Virus record (IMG/VR): IMGVR_UViG_3300025632_000015
Span: 1 to 61,529 of that record
Origin: a virus
DNA: 61,529 nucleotides
Strand: one strand, 5' to 3'
Shown one piece after another: positions 21,201 through 28,186 of this stretch. The position numbers were made by a program, and so were the translations under genes. Every line of letters starts with the position of its first letter. The first letter of the stretch is position 1. The notes beneath the pieces were generated by a model, which was not told the origin of the DNA, did no database searches, and worked only from the letters and a program-made list of their open reading frames with translations.

Positions 21201-23411
21201 TGTTGGATGCACAATTTCAAATGTCATTCTGCTAGAACTTGTTACACTTGGGCAGCAGGTGGGCCAATAACAGAGGATTCTGTTTCTTACGATTGGCAAG
21301 AAAGGTCAGCAAAATCCAACCCTCAAAAAAAAATTTCAATTAGAATAGATGAAAGCACAAACCCAGAAAAGAAAATGATGGCTGTATTTACCAAACCAAA
21401 TGGTAGAACAAAGACCATTCACTTCGGTGCTCGCGGCATGAGTGATTATACTCAACACAAAGATAAATCACGCAGAAAGAACTACCTTGCACGTCACGGT
21501 GGAATGGGAGAAGATTGGAATGACCCAATGACAGCAGGTGCATTGTCAAGATGGATTCTATGGGGCAAGCCGAGTCTAAGGGAATCGTTTAACGACTTCA
21601 AGAAGAGATTCAACTTGGAAGGAGTTATGGCTGTCACGAACACAAAGATGAATCCTTCATACACAACCAAGTTCGACTTTGTTCCAGGCAAGGAATATAC
21701 TTTTGATGAACTACCAGGACATGAAACAGGAAGAATGGTAACTGCACTAGAAGAAGAATATGGGCCACTTGGAACTTCCCTAAGAGAAGATGCACTTCAT
21801 CACTTTAGAAGCAAAGGAATGGAAGGTGGATATGGTTTTCCCGGAACTGCACAAGAGGCAATTTACAAAGCAGTAATTATTCCCAACGAAGAGTTAGTGG
21901 AACGATTTGGACACTTACAAGGAAAGCCAAAACTACAGAAGCATATCGAAAAGTATGGATTAGATTACCCTAGTATTGGTAACGAAGGAAACAATAGAAG
22001 AATTGCTATGGCTAAACTTGGAAGAGATATGCCGCATTTAGAAGTCGTCCCAGCAAAGATGAACCCAAGAATCCCAAAGAAGTACGAAGGACAAGATCCA
22101 AGCGAACATTCAGACCTTTACACCGATGAAGATCCAGAAGGAACAATTCAAGGCTTGGGGTTTAAAGACAAAGCAACAGCAACGAAATCAATTCGATTGA
22201 TTAAGAACTCAGGAAAAACTCACGCACATAAGATACAAGCAGCAATGGCTATGGAACAAAGAGCAAGATTCCACCCTAATGCAACAAAAGGAATCAAAGA
22301 GGCACAGAAAGTTTACAAGCAATTTATTGAAGAAATGAAAGTGAAAACAAAAGAAATGAAAGTAAAACTAAAAGTGAACCCAATGGCTCCCGGCTATCAA
22401 TCATATTCATGGACTACAGAAGACTGGCGTTCAATTAAAGTAAACAACAAAGGAGAAATAGATTACAAAGAAAAGTGTGGGGCAGAAGGAACACAAACAC
22501 CAGATGGTTCTCCTAGACTTTGTTTACCTGTGGAAGTCATTAGGTCTTTGTTAAGAACTGAATCAGGAAAAGATGTTATTCGTACACAAGCAAGGAAAAA
22601 AGCCCGTGCTAAGAAAGGTGAGAGAGTTCCTTGGCATCCAAGGATTAAGAAAATTTGGAAACGTGTAAAGGAACAAAGTCCCAAAGACAAGAAAAATCCA
22701 AATCCATATTACAATGCACATCTTTATGCAAGTGGTAGTACAGACCCATTTTTCCCAGGAGACGTACCTGTGGCTCCACCAGCCTTGTTAAAGAATCCAC
22801 CAAGTAAAGTAATTATTGTAAGTGGCCCATCTGGTTCTGGAAAATCAACCATATCTAAAACAATAGCAAAAGAACTTGGCGGCACACTTGTACCAACTGT
22901 GACAACAAGATCCAGAAGACCAAAAGAAAAAGAAGGAGGAGACAGAATCTTTGTTTCTAAAGATGAATTCAAAGAAATGATAGATAACAATGAGTTTGTT
23001 GAATACAAGCAACACAAAGATGGAGTCTTTTACGGCAGAAGAAAAACAGACATGGATGACATATCAATTGTAGAAGTTAGCCTAAAAGGAATGAAAGAGT
23101 ACAAAGAACTTTATCCAGATTCATTTGCAGTATTCTTAGAGCCAGATAAGTCTCCGAAAGAGATAGAAAAAAGATTATTGTTAAGAGGCGGTATGTCAGA
23201 AGCAAATGCAAAAGCTAGAGCAAGTATAATTCCTAAACAAGTTGCAGCAGCAAAAACAATGCCTTATGATTTATTTATCAAATCAAGAACAGGTAAGTAT
23301 TCAGAAGTAGCAAAAGAAATAATTAGTCAAATACCAATGGCTAATCCACATTGGCGACATGGTGAAGCGATGGACGAAGAAGACGATCCGTTTGCAGACC
23401 AATTTAACTAA
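18225..23411 (+). CDS. Mosaic protein: JAMM protease domain, small viral domains, guanylate kinase
   Basis: 1728 residues; the start overlaps the previous gene by 35 bases with GGAGGAAG before the ATG. Residues 163-213 carry a JAMM metalloprotease pattern: a candidate Glu 163, then HTHP (198-201) and SSADD. Residues about 705-880 are laid out like guanylate kinase but with a broken P-loop (GPIQPTKNK). About 960-1007 is a Cys-rich module (CGNC, GMCW, CHSARTC). About 1028-1140 has an HFGARGMSDYT-HKD-RH pattern known from giant viruses and phages (DUF5754-like). About 1141-1280 ends in an EGNNRRIAMAKLG ParB-like motif. Two further small domains follow. About 1525-1700 is an intact guanylate kinase (GPSGSGKST). 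Most borders carry KxNP motifs. It may be a polyprotein. Confidence 0.6.
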   Translation: MNQMMKTTTSHDIATLLNFPEIGQILSGNKVTDTDVKYKDGVFRYRITLPKGVRRSDIPNILRDFYNIGIFTLNSEDHIVENHDYQTRTTRNNVVVIGSMQITPVSLTNPVLKKMTALEDFNNEYDKMVMTAPETYFKAFPYRGFNGPTFRAKLFSFVSNMGENYGYCDDKTIYHRRASLVMPKIKITKAPEQAKMFYHTHPKRDEPSLSSADDYLIYFDMSHKPRNIRHFYTVMADRMDYFHIVPKPSKKKDYVKINEDKFIAELDNQIDEAASRLDQVMSSDSYGDDLQYCEKVTREVVKWLNNKYKKYFTITYKCHYRVKNNPDKPTGNDLHLDDEFIGKALKDLKTGAASWPEFREKDKPQENYAYWHSKYFTMNKDAKGVGYMGLLPGDTRRFNHFIYANYRGSEYTYEDILGILCISNDIKIRDAKIRDGKGITSRIEDILDYLEIHNEEIREDIMLYDSIVAVDAYGSMAEIVGEEHNFILPIADFSMQSVEAMKLVRGGKKNLERAKYDIMVTLKEKMGKAVADALGKRNKQLVDTGTPVSINAYHPWNDPTDTRNTYPGDSIKSSTLGINPPVQRKKREFGMVLPKNVFDNQELLLEVLEPFKKPDKDLRNERTNQYNIVVPGDNSAVNFTFYDTGTVQIFVPAKGYPMPENPDEAVLVAVRTLIETINDMGLAKPIETDDIAFGTIEPIRNPNTGVIVALVGPIQPTKNKILDSLSKRMNASVVTTFTTKILKAYERRPNIVEVTDEIFTKMENGGEIVVATQTYDGYKRGFSRKDMQKGDFMMIDAEVSDLHFLINAKPSVISFFLHPTNSEATIEGYMSKYVSPQEAKRVSRSIEPSQDQVEHIIEYDIERPASAIEEIYNTIPKPNPMPKSIGSMMVSSNGEYYLRVKNNPSHNSCPAVTQNLELNTKNRNSAIKADYIKYGPLNLADEDYWVKAAEHWNTTPEVAKESKCGNCVAFDISPRMLDCMPGSVQDDGQLGMCWMHNFKCHSARTCYTWAAGGPITEDSVSYDWQERSAKSNPQKKISIRIDESTNPEKKMMAVFTKPNGRTKTIHFGARGMSDYTQHKDKSRRKNYLARHGGMGEDWNDPMTAGALSRWILWGKPSLRESFNDFKKRFNLEGVMAVTNTKMNPSYTTKFDFVPGKEYTFDELPGHETGRMVTALEEEYGPLGTSLREDALHHFRSKGMEGGYGFPGTAQEAIYKAVIIPNEELVERFGHLQGKPKLQKHIEKYGLDYPSIGNEGNNRRIAMAKLGRDMPHLEVVPAKMNPRIPKKYEGQDPSEHSDLYTDEDPEGTIQGLGFKDKATATKSIRLIKNSGKTHAHKIQAAMAMEQRARFHPNATKGIKEAQKVYKQFIEEMKVKTKEMKVKLKVNPMAPGYQSYSWTTEDWRSIKVNNKGEIDYKEKCGAEGTQTPDGSPRLCLPVEVIRSLLRTESGKDVIRTQARKKARAKKGERVPWHPRIKKIWKRVKEQSPKDKKNPNPYYNAHLYASGSTDPFFPGDVPVAPPALLKNPPSKVIIVSGPSGSGKSTISKTIAKELGGTLVPTVTTRSRRPKEKEGGDRIFVSKDEFKEMIDNNEFVEYKQHKDGVFYGRRKTDMDDISIVEVSLKGMKEYKELYPDSFAVFLEPDKSPKEIEKRLLLRGGMSEANAKARASIIPKQVAAAKTMPYDLFIKSRTGKYSEVAKEIISQIPMANPHWRHGEAMDEEDDPFADQFN

Positions 23412-23455
23412 TCTAACAACAAGTTAAAATGAATTATGTAATCATTGCTTGACAT

Positions 23456-24160
23456 ATGCGTCTGACAGGAAGGTTCATTGAATCATTCAAACACAGGCAC
23501 GGTGTTGTATTAGGTATTACTAGAAGTGGAAAGACTTTCTTGGCAGCAAAGGTCTTACAACGAATACAAGAAACAGGTGGTCATACGCTATTTATTGATC
23601 CTAAGCACGATGATGGCTATTCTCACCTCGGTACAATTTGTACATCACCAATAGAAGTTTATGAACAACTTTTGTTAAAGAACCCAGCAATTATATTCAG
23701 AACACCAGGGACTTCAGAAGAAAGAATAGAAGCATTAGATAGAGTAGTAGAGTTAATGTTCACACTACAAAGAACAGCAGGTTTCAAAAGAATTAGGAGA
23801 GTTATAGCAATTGACGAAATACAGTTGTTCGTTAAGAAAGGCAACTCTCGTGCAGTGGAAATGATTTGGACAATTGGTGCAGGTATTGGAATCGTAGGTA
23901 TGGCATTGACCCAAAGAATCCAATTACTTAACGAAACTGCATGGTCACAATCAGACAACAAAGTAATTTTCAGAATAGAAGATAGACCAGAGTATCTTAG
24001 AAGTAGGAACTTAGAACACTATGTTGAGCAATTAGATTTCTTTACCGACCCAATGAATAAATATTGGTTCTATTATACACAAGGCGGTGGCAAGTGGAAA
24101 AAGCACGAACCAGTTCCATTGATTGATGAGACCAAATCACTTAACTTAAGTCGGTTCTAA
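23456..24160 (+). CDS. FtsK/HerA-superfamily ATPase, candidate genome-packaging ATPase
   Basis: The product has 234 residues. Walker A is GITRSGKT (residues 20-27), Walker B is VIAIDE (about 116-121), and a conserved LTQR at about 151 matches the sensor glutamine region of HerA/FtsK ATPases. The small size and single domain match packaging ATPases of membrane-containing tailless viruses rather than chromosomal FtsK or HerA. The start is an ATG 45 bases after the previous stop; no ribosome site is seen and an AT-rich stretch precedes it, so a leaderless start is possible. The inferred role is ATP-driven DNA transfer into the virion. A role in replication or partition cannot be excluded. Confidence 0.7.
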   Translation: MRLTGRFIESFKHRHGVVLGITRSGKTFLAAKVLQRIQETGGHTLFIDPKHDDGYSHLGTICTSPIEVYEQLLLKNPAIIFRTPGTSEERIEALDRVVELMFTLQRTAGFKRIRRVIAIDEIQLFVKKGNSRAVEMIWTIGAGIGIVGMALTQRIQLLNETAWSQSDNKVIFRIEDRPEYLRSRNLEHYVEQLDFFTDPMNKYWFYYTQGGGKWKKHEPVPLIDETKSLNLSRF

Positions 24161-24181
24161 TTGAAAGGCATAATAAGAACT

Positions 24182-24197
24182 AGCCTCTCAGGAGGCT
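24182..24197 (+). promoter_or_regulatory. Hairpin overlapping the ribosome site of the 24201 gene
   Basis: AGCCTC and GAGGCT form a six-base-pair stem with a TCAG loop, ending three bases before the ATG at 24201. The GGAGG ribosome site lies in the right arm, so folding would hide it. This could down-regulate translation or respond to a bound protein. Confidence 0.45.
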
Positions 24198-24200
24198 TAG

Positions 24201-24737
24201 ATGGCCATTACGATTAGCGCACCCCACTTCAAAGAATCAGTAGATGACCCTAATATCAAACCATTTCTAGATCAACTAGAATCTTTTTTAGACCTTAAGA
24301 ATATTCCCCACTACATCGTCAAAGGAACTTCATTGAAAACAATGTTAGACTTAACAACATCAGAAGCAAGGGGCACTAGTTACAATCAAGAACTTGCAGC
24401 GTATCTAAAGATCAGTGACTTGCATCTTGAGTTGCATGCGTATGATTTTGATACACATGAAGATTGGTCTACATCAGATTTGGTTATTGGAAAGCTACTA
24501 GGTTATACAGATGAAGAGTTACTAGGAGATTTTGAAAATGTTTTGGGTTCTAGTGCAACGGTTGAGACAAACATGGTAGTACCAATGGGACACTATGCTA
24601 GTGCATTAAGTGAGTTTGTTTATCAGATACCTAGTATAGTATTATATGTTAATGTAGATAGTAGTCAACTATACCCTAGTATAACAGAAAGTATAACAGA
24701 TATTATTTTGGATTACGAGGAGCGTAAAACTTCATAG
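24201..24737 (+). CDS. Hypothetical protein with LELHAYDF motif
   Basis: The product has 178 residues. The N-terminus reads like a beta strand followed by APHF; the middle contains DLHLELHAYDFDTHEDW, with a cluster of His, Glu and Asp that could bind metal. Remote resemblance to N-formylglutamate amidohydrolase-type hydrolases is possible but I cannot support it firmly. A TATAG-rich patch fills the 3' third. Its last 35 bases overlap the opposite-strand regulator gene. Its ribosome site is inside a hairpin. It follows the ATPase, so a virion-associated hydrolase is one possibility. Confidence 0.5.
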   Translation: MAITISAPHFKESVDDPNIKPFLDQLESFLDLKNIPHYIVKGTSLKTMLDLTTSEARGTSYNQELAAYLKISDLHLELHAYDFDTHEDWSTSDLVIGKLLGYTDEELLGDFENVLGSSATVETNMVVPMGHYASALSEFVYQIPSIVLYVNVDSSQLYPSITESITDIILDYEERKTS

Positions 24738-24930
24738 GTTCGTTTTTTACTGTCCAGCGTAAGAAATCAACAGCAGCGTTGATAGCGTGAGACCTATCTT
24801 TGAATATTTTTTGGTCAATCATTTCATCAACCATATCATAAAGTTCTTTGTTCATAGTAAAAGAAACAGGAACTTTTCGACTAAAATCTCTTTCAGTCTG
24901 TCTTCGAGACACATGTTTCGCATAATACAT
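24703..24930 (-). CDS. Ribbon-helix-helix regulator (CopG/Arc type)
   Basis: About 75 residues from the ATG at 24930; a GTG at 24912 fits better with a leaderless message from the GTATATG element just upstream, and an open frame extends to 24972. The core has a strand (KVPVSF), helix one (about NKELYDMVDEMID) and helix two (about SHAINAAVDFLRW), the classical ribbon-helix-helix layout of dimeric DNA-binding regulators. It is read against the flow of its neighbours and diverges from the basic nucleoprotein-like gene. It probably controls that shared promoter region and possibly its own. Confidence 0.65.
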   Translation of the reverse strand: MYYAKHVSRRQTERDFSRKVPVSFTMNKELYDMVDEMIDQKIFKDRSHAINAAVDFLRWTVKNEPMKFYAPRNPK

Positions 24931-25014
24931 ATACTTATCACACTTTTCAATGGCACAGCAATATCGCAGCATAATCTATAGATGTATGACACGAACATAT
25001 AGTAATGCACGCCC

Positions 25015-25022
25015 CTTATATC
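25015..25022 (+). promoter_or_regulatory. TATA box for the basic repeat protein gene
   Basis: CTTATATC lies 30-37 bases before the ATG at 25052, so transcription would start only a few bases upstream of the codon. This supports 25052 as start rather than the in-frame ATG at 24950, which lies upstream of the box. Confidence 0.5.
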
Positions 25023-25051
25023 CCCCCTCCCCGTCGGACAGGTTAGATCGC

Positions 25052-26089
25052 ATGCCTTTAGCTGAAGTAGTAATACTGAATCCGCGAAGACCCGCTGCAA
25101 AGCGTAAGACGTCTAAGAGGAAGAAAAGCGTACGATCGAAAAACAAAGGAATGAATAAAATGGCAAGAAGAAAATCTGTAAAAAGAGTAAAGTCAACCAG
25201 AAGGAAGACTACTACTCGTCGAAAACCGACTACACGTCGCCGTAAAGTAACCCGTAGAAAAGCTGCCCCTAAGAGGAAGACTACTACTCGTAGAAAAAAG
25301 ACTGCACGCAGAAAAGCTGCACCTAAGAGAAGAGTAGTAAGACGCCGAAAAGTGGCAAGGAAAGCTGCTCCTAAGAGACGCAGAACTACACGTAGAAAAG
25401 CTGCTCCTAAGAGACGCAGAACTACACGTAGAAAAGCTGCTCCTAAGAGAAAGGCTACTACACGAAGGCGTATAGTAAAAAGACGTGCTGCACCTAAGAG
25501 AAGAAAAACTACTCGAAGGAAAACTGCACGTAGGAAGACTACAAGAAGAAAGAGCACATCTCGTGTTCGCCGAAGTCGCCGTTCATCAAAGATGAGCATC
25601 AAAGGATACACTTCATTCGTGAAGACCCACTTAGACCTAAAGGCTCTGGGTGTTGTTGTCCTTGGATTGTCTCTACCTTCGATGGCAGGGTATCTCGCAT
25701 CAACAAATGTTGGTATGAGAGCAATGTCCTACGTGGACATGGTACCTGGTATGACAACAAACGTTGGAAAAGCAGCTCTTGCTGTTGGTCTAACCGCTGC
25801 AGTATCATACGGAATGTCTGGCTTAGGAGTCATTAGTGCTAGTGAAGCATTAACAGCAAACATGATCGCATTAGGTCTTGTAACTGTTGGCGCATTACAA
25901 TCTATGAATCTACCTGTAGGTAGTGGAATAGTTTCTAATCTACCAAGTTCTGGCGGTCTCGCTGGTCTAGGTAGTGCTTCATATGGATACATCGGTAACT
26001 ACCACGACACTGGTATGGGTGTAGGAGCAGAAATGCTTCCTCAACCACAAGGTGCTCAGTTATTCGGCGTCCGTGCTAATATATTCTGA
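25052..26089 (+). CDS. Arg/Lys-repeat DNA-condensing-like protein with hydrophobic C-terminal domain
   Basis: 345 residues from the ATG at 25052. After a short N-terminus with an NPRRP motif, residues about 15-185 are nearly all Arg, Lys, Thr, Ala and Pro, built on repeats of the form RRKAAPKRRRTT, like linker-histone tails, protamines or viral core proteins. The remaining 160 residues switch to hydrophobic segments (about VVVLGLSLPSMAGYL and ALAVGLTAAVSYGM) and end in a Gly-rich tail with GLAGLGSASYG and a polar C-terminus. The inferred role is to condense DNA and tether it to a virion membrane. Sequence alone does not show whether the two halves stay joined. Confidence 0.65.
   Translation: MPLAEVVILNPRRPAAKRKTSKRKKSVRSKNKGMNKMARRKSVKRVKSTRRKTTTRRKPTTRRRKVTRRKAAPKRKTTTRRKKTARRKAAPKRRVVRRRKVARKAAPKRRRTTRRKAAPKRRRTTRRKAAPKRKATTRRRIVKRRAAPKRRKTTRRKTARRKTTRRKSTSRVRRSRRSSKMSIKGYTSFVKTHLDLKALGVVVLGLSLPSMAGYLASTNVGMRAMSYVDMVPGMTTNVGKAALAVGLTAAVSYGMSGLGVISASEALTANMIALGLVTVGALQSMNLPVGSGIVSNLPSSGGLAGLGSASYGYIGNYHDTGMGVGAEMLPQPQGAQLFGVRANIF
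25364..25435 (+). repeat. Two perfect 36-base tandem repeats encoding AAPKRRRTTRRK
   Basis: A 36-base unit occurs twice without a mismatch (25364-25399 and 25400-25435), and the first 15 bases occur again. Flanking copies are diverged versions of the same 12-residue unit. Identical DNA copies point to recent unit duplication, a route for length change of the basic domain. Confidence 0.85.
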
Positions 26090-26125
26090 TTAGTAAAATA
26101 ATTGGGAAGTCTTTACAAAAACATC

Positions 26126-26149
26126 CTAGGGGGCCATCCGGCCTCCTAG
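26126..26149. terminator. Hairpin between convergent genes
   Basis: CTAGGGGGCC and GGCCTCCTAG form a ten-base-pair stem (one G-U pair) with an ATCC loop, between the basic protein gene and the leftward regulator gene. No long T-run follows on the plus strand; on the minus strand a short ATGTTTTG follows. It is probably a transcript end or 3'-processing structure. Confidence 0.5.
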
Positions 26150-26166
26150 AGATGCTCACTATAATA

Positions 26167-26397
26167 TTAAAAAGTCCCTCTCTCATCGAGAGTCTTCATA
26201 GTTATGTTTCTTCTAACATACTCATTTTCTGTAATCTGTTTTTCAACAAGATCACCTGCTATACGCATGAGTACACAAGAGCGGATATATGCAGAGACCG
26301 TTAGTTTAGTACGATTGGCTTCACGTAATATTTCTTGGTACTCTGCTTGACTAAACCTTAGAGTGACTACTTTAGAAGTACTACCTTTGGTGCCCAC
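26167..26397 (-). CDS. Ribbon-helix-helix regulator
   Basis: The product has 76 residues from a GTG start. The N-terminal strand KVVTLRFS is followed by AEYQEILREANRT and TVSAYIRSCVLMRI, a typical ribbon-helix-helix with MobC-like helix two. The rest is charged. It is divergent from the cassette starting at 26575; the shared 178-base interval holds two dyads and a TATA-like box, so it may repress the candidate capsid cassette, itself, or both. It is the second such regulator within 1.5 kb; the two flank the basic repeat protein gene. Confidence 0.65.
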   Translation of the reverse strand: MGTKGSTSKVVTLRFSQAEYQEILREANRTKLTVSAYIRSCVLMRIAGDLVEKQITENEYVRRNITMKTLDERGTF

Positions 26398-26440
26398 ATA
26401 TTATCCAACATGCATTCAGTAATAACCTTGTTGTACTGTT

Positions 26441-26482
26441 TTGTATGACAAACGAATACAATGTAGTCAAACTACTTATACA
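26441..26482 (+). promoter_or_regulatory. Promoter/operator region of the 26575 cassette
   Basis: A perfect dyad GTAGT-CAA-ACTAC (26463-26475) abuts a TATA-like TTATACATAA (26476 onward). A second inverted repeat (TTGTAT at 26441, ATACAA ending at 26461) lies just upstream. The transcript would begin near 26500, leaving a leader of about 75 bases. The dyads are good candidates for binding by the divergent regulator. Confidence 0.5.
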
Positions 26483-26574
26483 TAAGAGGCCAGTGGCACT
26501 GAATAACTCGAACGTCGACAACGTGGTGACAGTGAACTAACAACGAATTAATTAAAAATGGAAGTGAAAAAAAT

Positions 26575-27189
26575 ATGGAACTAAGACCTTACTACGACCG
26601 GCCTACCGGTCAAATTAAGAATTATTTAAGCCTTATTGAGCAAAAAATTGCTAGCAACTTTCCACACTGGGGTCGAGGATCTCAGGGTGTTTGGCCGAAA
26701 GGCGACTACGGTAAGGGAATCCTACGTGCTGATCAATTCAGTATATTAGGAACTTACGGGCAATGGTTAATCCCATCATCCGGTTCATCCGGAAACCCGT
26801 CCTCTGCATCTGTCGATTCCTTCGGTTGGTCATCCAAGACACTCAACTTCAAGTCACTAGAAGAATTTTTCTATTTGACAATGGGTATTCAATATCCGGT
26901 TACACCGCTTTTGATAACAGAACATCAATGGCAAATTTCCGGTATCGAAACACCTGTTATCGATCAGCAAATCTTCGAAGTACTAGAAGAACCGTTTGTG
27001 TGGTATGAATCACCTATTGTTATTGAACCTGAAAAGAACATCGTCTGCAACCACCGTGTGGTTGGAGGGGCTGCTAATTTCGGTAACTCTACAATAAGTG
27101 GCGCAGAAAAGTGGCGTGTAATAGGATCCGTCGTTGGTCAACACCACGAATTGATCCAGCTCACACAGAACATCGGAGAATTGAGTTAA
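26575..27189 (+). CDS. Candidate virion structural protein 1
   Basis: The product has 204 residues. GGAAGTGA lies nine bases before the ATG. Its composition (Pro, Gly, Ser, Trp, Tyr, Ile) and lack of charge clusters suggest a beta-rich soluble structural protein; there is no membrane segment or enzyme motif. A GACCGG-CCTA-CCGGTC hairpin sits at codons 8-13. It shares a promoter with the next gene and the pair ends at a strong terminator. I infer a major virion component, but no capsid fold can be recognised from sequence. Confidence 0.6.
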   Translation: MELRPYYDRPTGQIKNYLSLIEQKIASNFPHWGRGSQGVWPKGDYGKGILRADQFSILGTYGQWLIPSSGSSGNPSSASVDSFGWSSKTLNFKSLEEFFYLTMGIQYPVTPLLITEHQWQISGIETPVIDQQIFEVLEEPFVWYESPIVIEPEKNIVCNHRVVGGAANFGNSTISGAEKWRVIGSVVGQHHELIQLTQNIGELS

Positions 27190-27221
27190 TCCCTTTGGGA
27201 TTGGCATTGGAGTGATATACT

Positions 27222-28067
27222 ATGACATCAATAGGTGGATTAGACGTAGCATTCGGTGCTAGGATGCAAGTCGTTCGTACGAACGTATTGTGCCTCGCTC
27301 TTGCAAATACCGGTCTGGCAAACGCAACCACTGTACCAAAGTTCATCCTTAATACATACAAGGAAGGACTAAAAGGTACTGTGATTGAGCCCGACTTTTT
27401 GTATATCTATGAAGTAGCACAAATTAACGCATCAAGCGGTTACACAACCGCTGCTGTTATGGATGGCCTTTTCAATCAAGATAATTCTGGCGATGGTACA
27501 GCCGATACTACCGCTTTAGAAGTTAACGGTGTCCTTAGGGATATCCGTCAAACTCCTTTAGCAGTGAATAGCGCATTCGCAGACACGACAGCAGCACACG
27601 CTGTTTTCAGTACTGCAACGCCTCTTCACACGTATGACAACATACAAGGTAACCTGGCTCTCGAATCTGTTCTAAGCCTTTCCGCTATGGGACTTGCAGA
27701 CGCAACCGCAGACTTAACTGCTGGTGTGTTTTCAGACGCTGCTGATGCTGATGCAGATGCAGAATCCGGAATATTCCCACAAGCAGTACAGGCTTTGGCT
27801 TTTAAAGACGTATATGACAACGCAATGGCGACAACTGGTGGAAACCTAAACGCCGGTAGCAAATACACTGGTATGCATAAAGGACCGTTTACGGTCAACC
27901 TAACTAAGGCTCTACAACAACTAGAGACTGGAGCAGGTATTGCAACTGGTGCTGCTGCTGCAACTGTAGACGCATATACGGCTTCGACTACCTTTGGCAC
28001 AATGGCTAATGACTTATCTAGCGACGCTGGAATAATCAGTATGACATCTTTTGCTAAAGTAGTCTGA
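27222..28067 (+). CDS. Candidate major virion protein 2
   Basis: The product has 281 residues, with GGAGTGAT before the ATG. It is Ala/Thr/Asp/Val-rich, weakly acidic and without membrane segment, cysteine cluster or catalytic motif. Ala-Asp repeats (ADADADA) lie in the middle. It is followed by the strongest intrinsic-type terminator in the window, which is expected after a highly expressed gene. Together with its partner at 26575 it is my best guess for a major capsid protein. I do not recognise the fold, so this rests on context and composition. Confidence 0.55.
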   Translation: MTSIGGLDVAFGARMQVVRTNVLCLALANTGLANATTVPKFILNTYKEGLKGTVIEPDFLYIYEVAQINASSGYTTAAVMDGLFNQDNSGDGTADTTALEVNGVLRDIRQTPLAVNSAFADTTAAHAVFSTATPLHTYDNIQGNLALESVLSLSAMGLADATADLTAGVFSDAADADADAESGIFPQAVQALAFKDVYDNAMATTGGNLNAGSKYTGMHKGPFTVNLTKALQQLETGAGIATGAAAATVDAYTASTTFGTMANDLSSDAGIISMTSFAKVV

Positions 28068-28093
28068 GATTGAAAGACATCTCAACGCAAGGG

Positions 28094-28129
28094 CGTTGGC
28101 TCCAATTATGGGGCCAGCGTCTTTTTTTT
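28094..28129 (+). terminator. Strong terminator-like hairpin with T8
   Basis: CGTTGGCTCC (28094-28103) pairs with GGGGCCAGCG (28110-28119), with two G-U pairs and a six-base loop, followed by eight T residues (28122-28129). It ends the candidate capsid cassette. T-runs alone can terminate archaeal transcription; the added stem is notable. Confidence 0.75.
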
Positions 28130-28156
28130 ATTTTAAAATCAGAAAATATAGCGCAT

Positions 28157-28163
28157 CTTATAA
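28157..28163 (+). promoter_or_regulatory. TATA box for the 42-residue zinc protein
   Basis: CTTATAA is centred about 27 bases before the ATG at 28187, the spacing expected for a leaderless archaeal message. A G-rich stretch (GGTGGGG) about 17-23 bases before the ATG is too far away for a normal ribosome site. Confidence 0.45.
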
Positions 28164-28186
28164 CGGTGGGGTATTTGTTATAGATT

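Noticed and set aside
24201-24737. N-formylglutamate amidohydrolase assignment
   Set aside because: Only APHF and LELHAYDF are suggestive; spacing and other motifs are not convincing, so it was left as hypothetical.
24976-25611. Long opposite-strand open frame across the basic repeat domain
   Set aside because: It is the mirror of the Arg/Lys repeats, giving a Leu/Val/Phe/Arg-rich product with no start signal; the plus-strand gene explains it.
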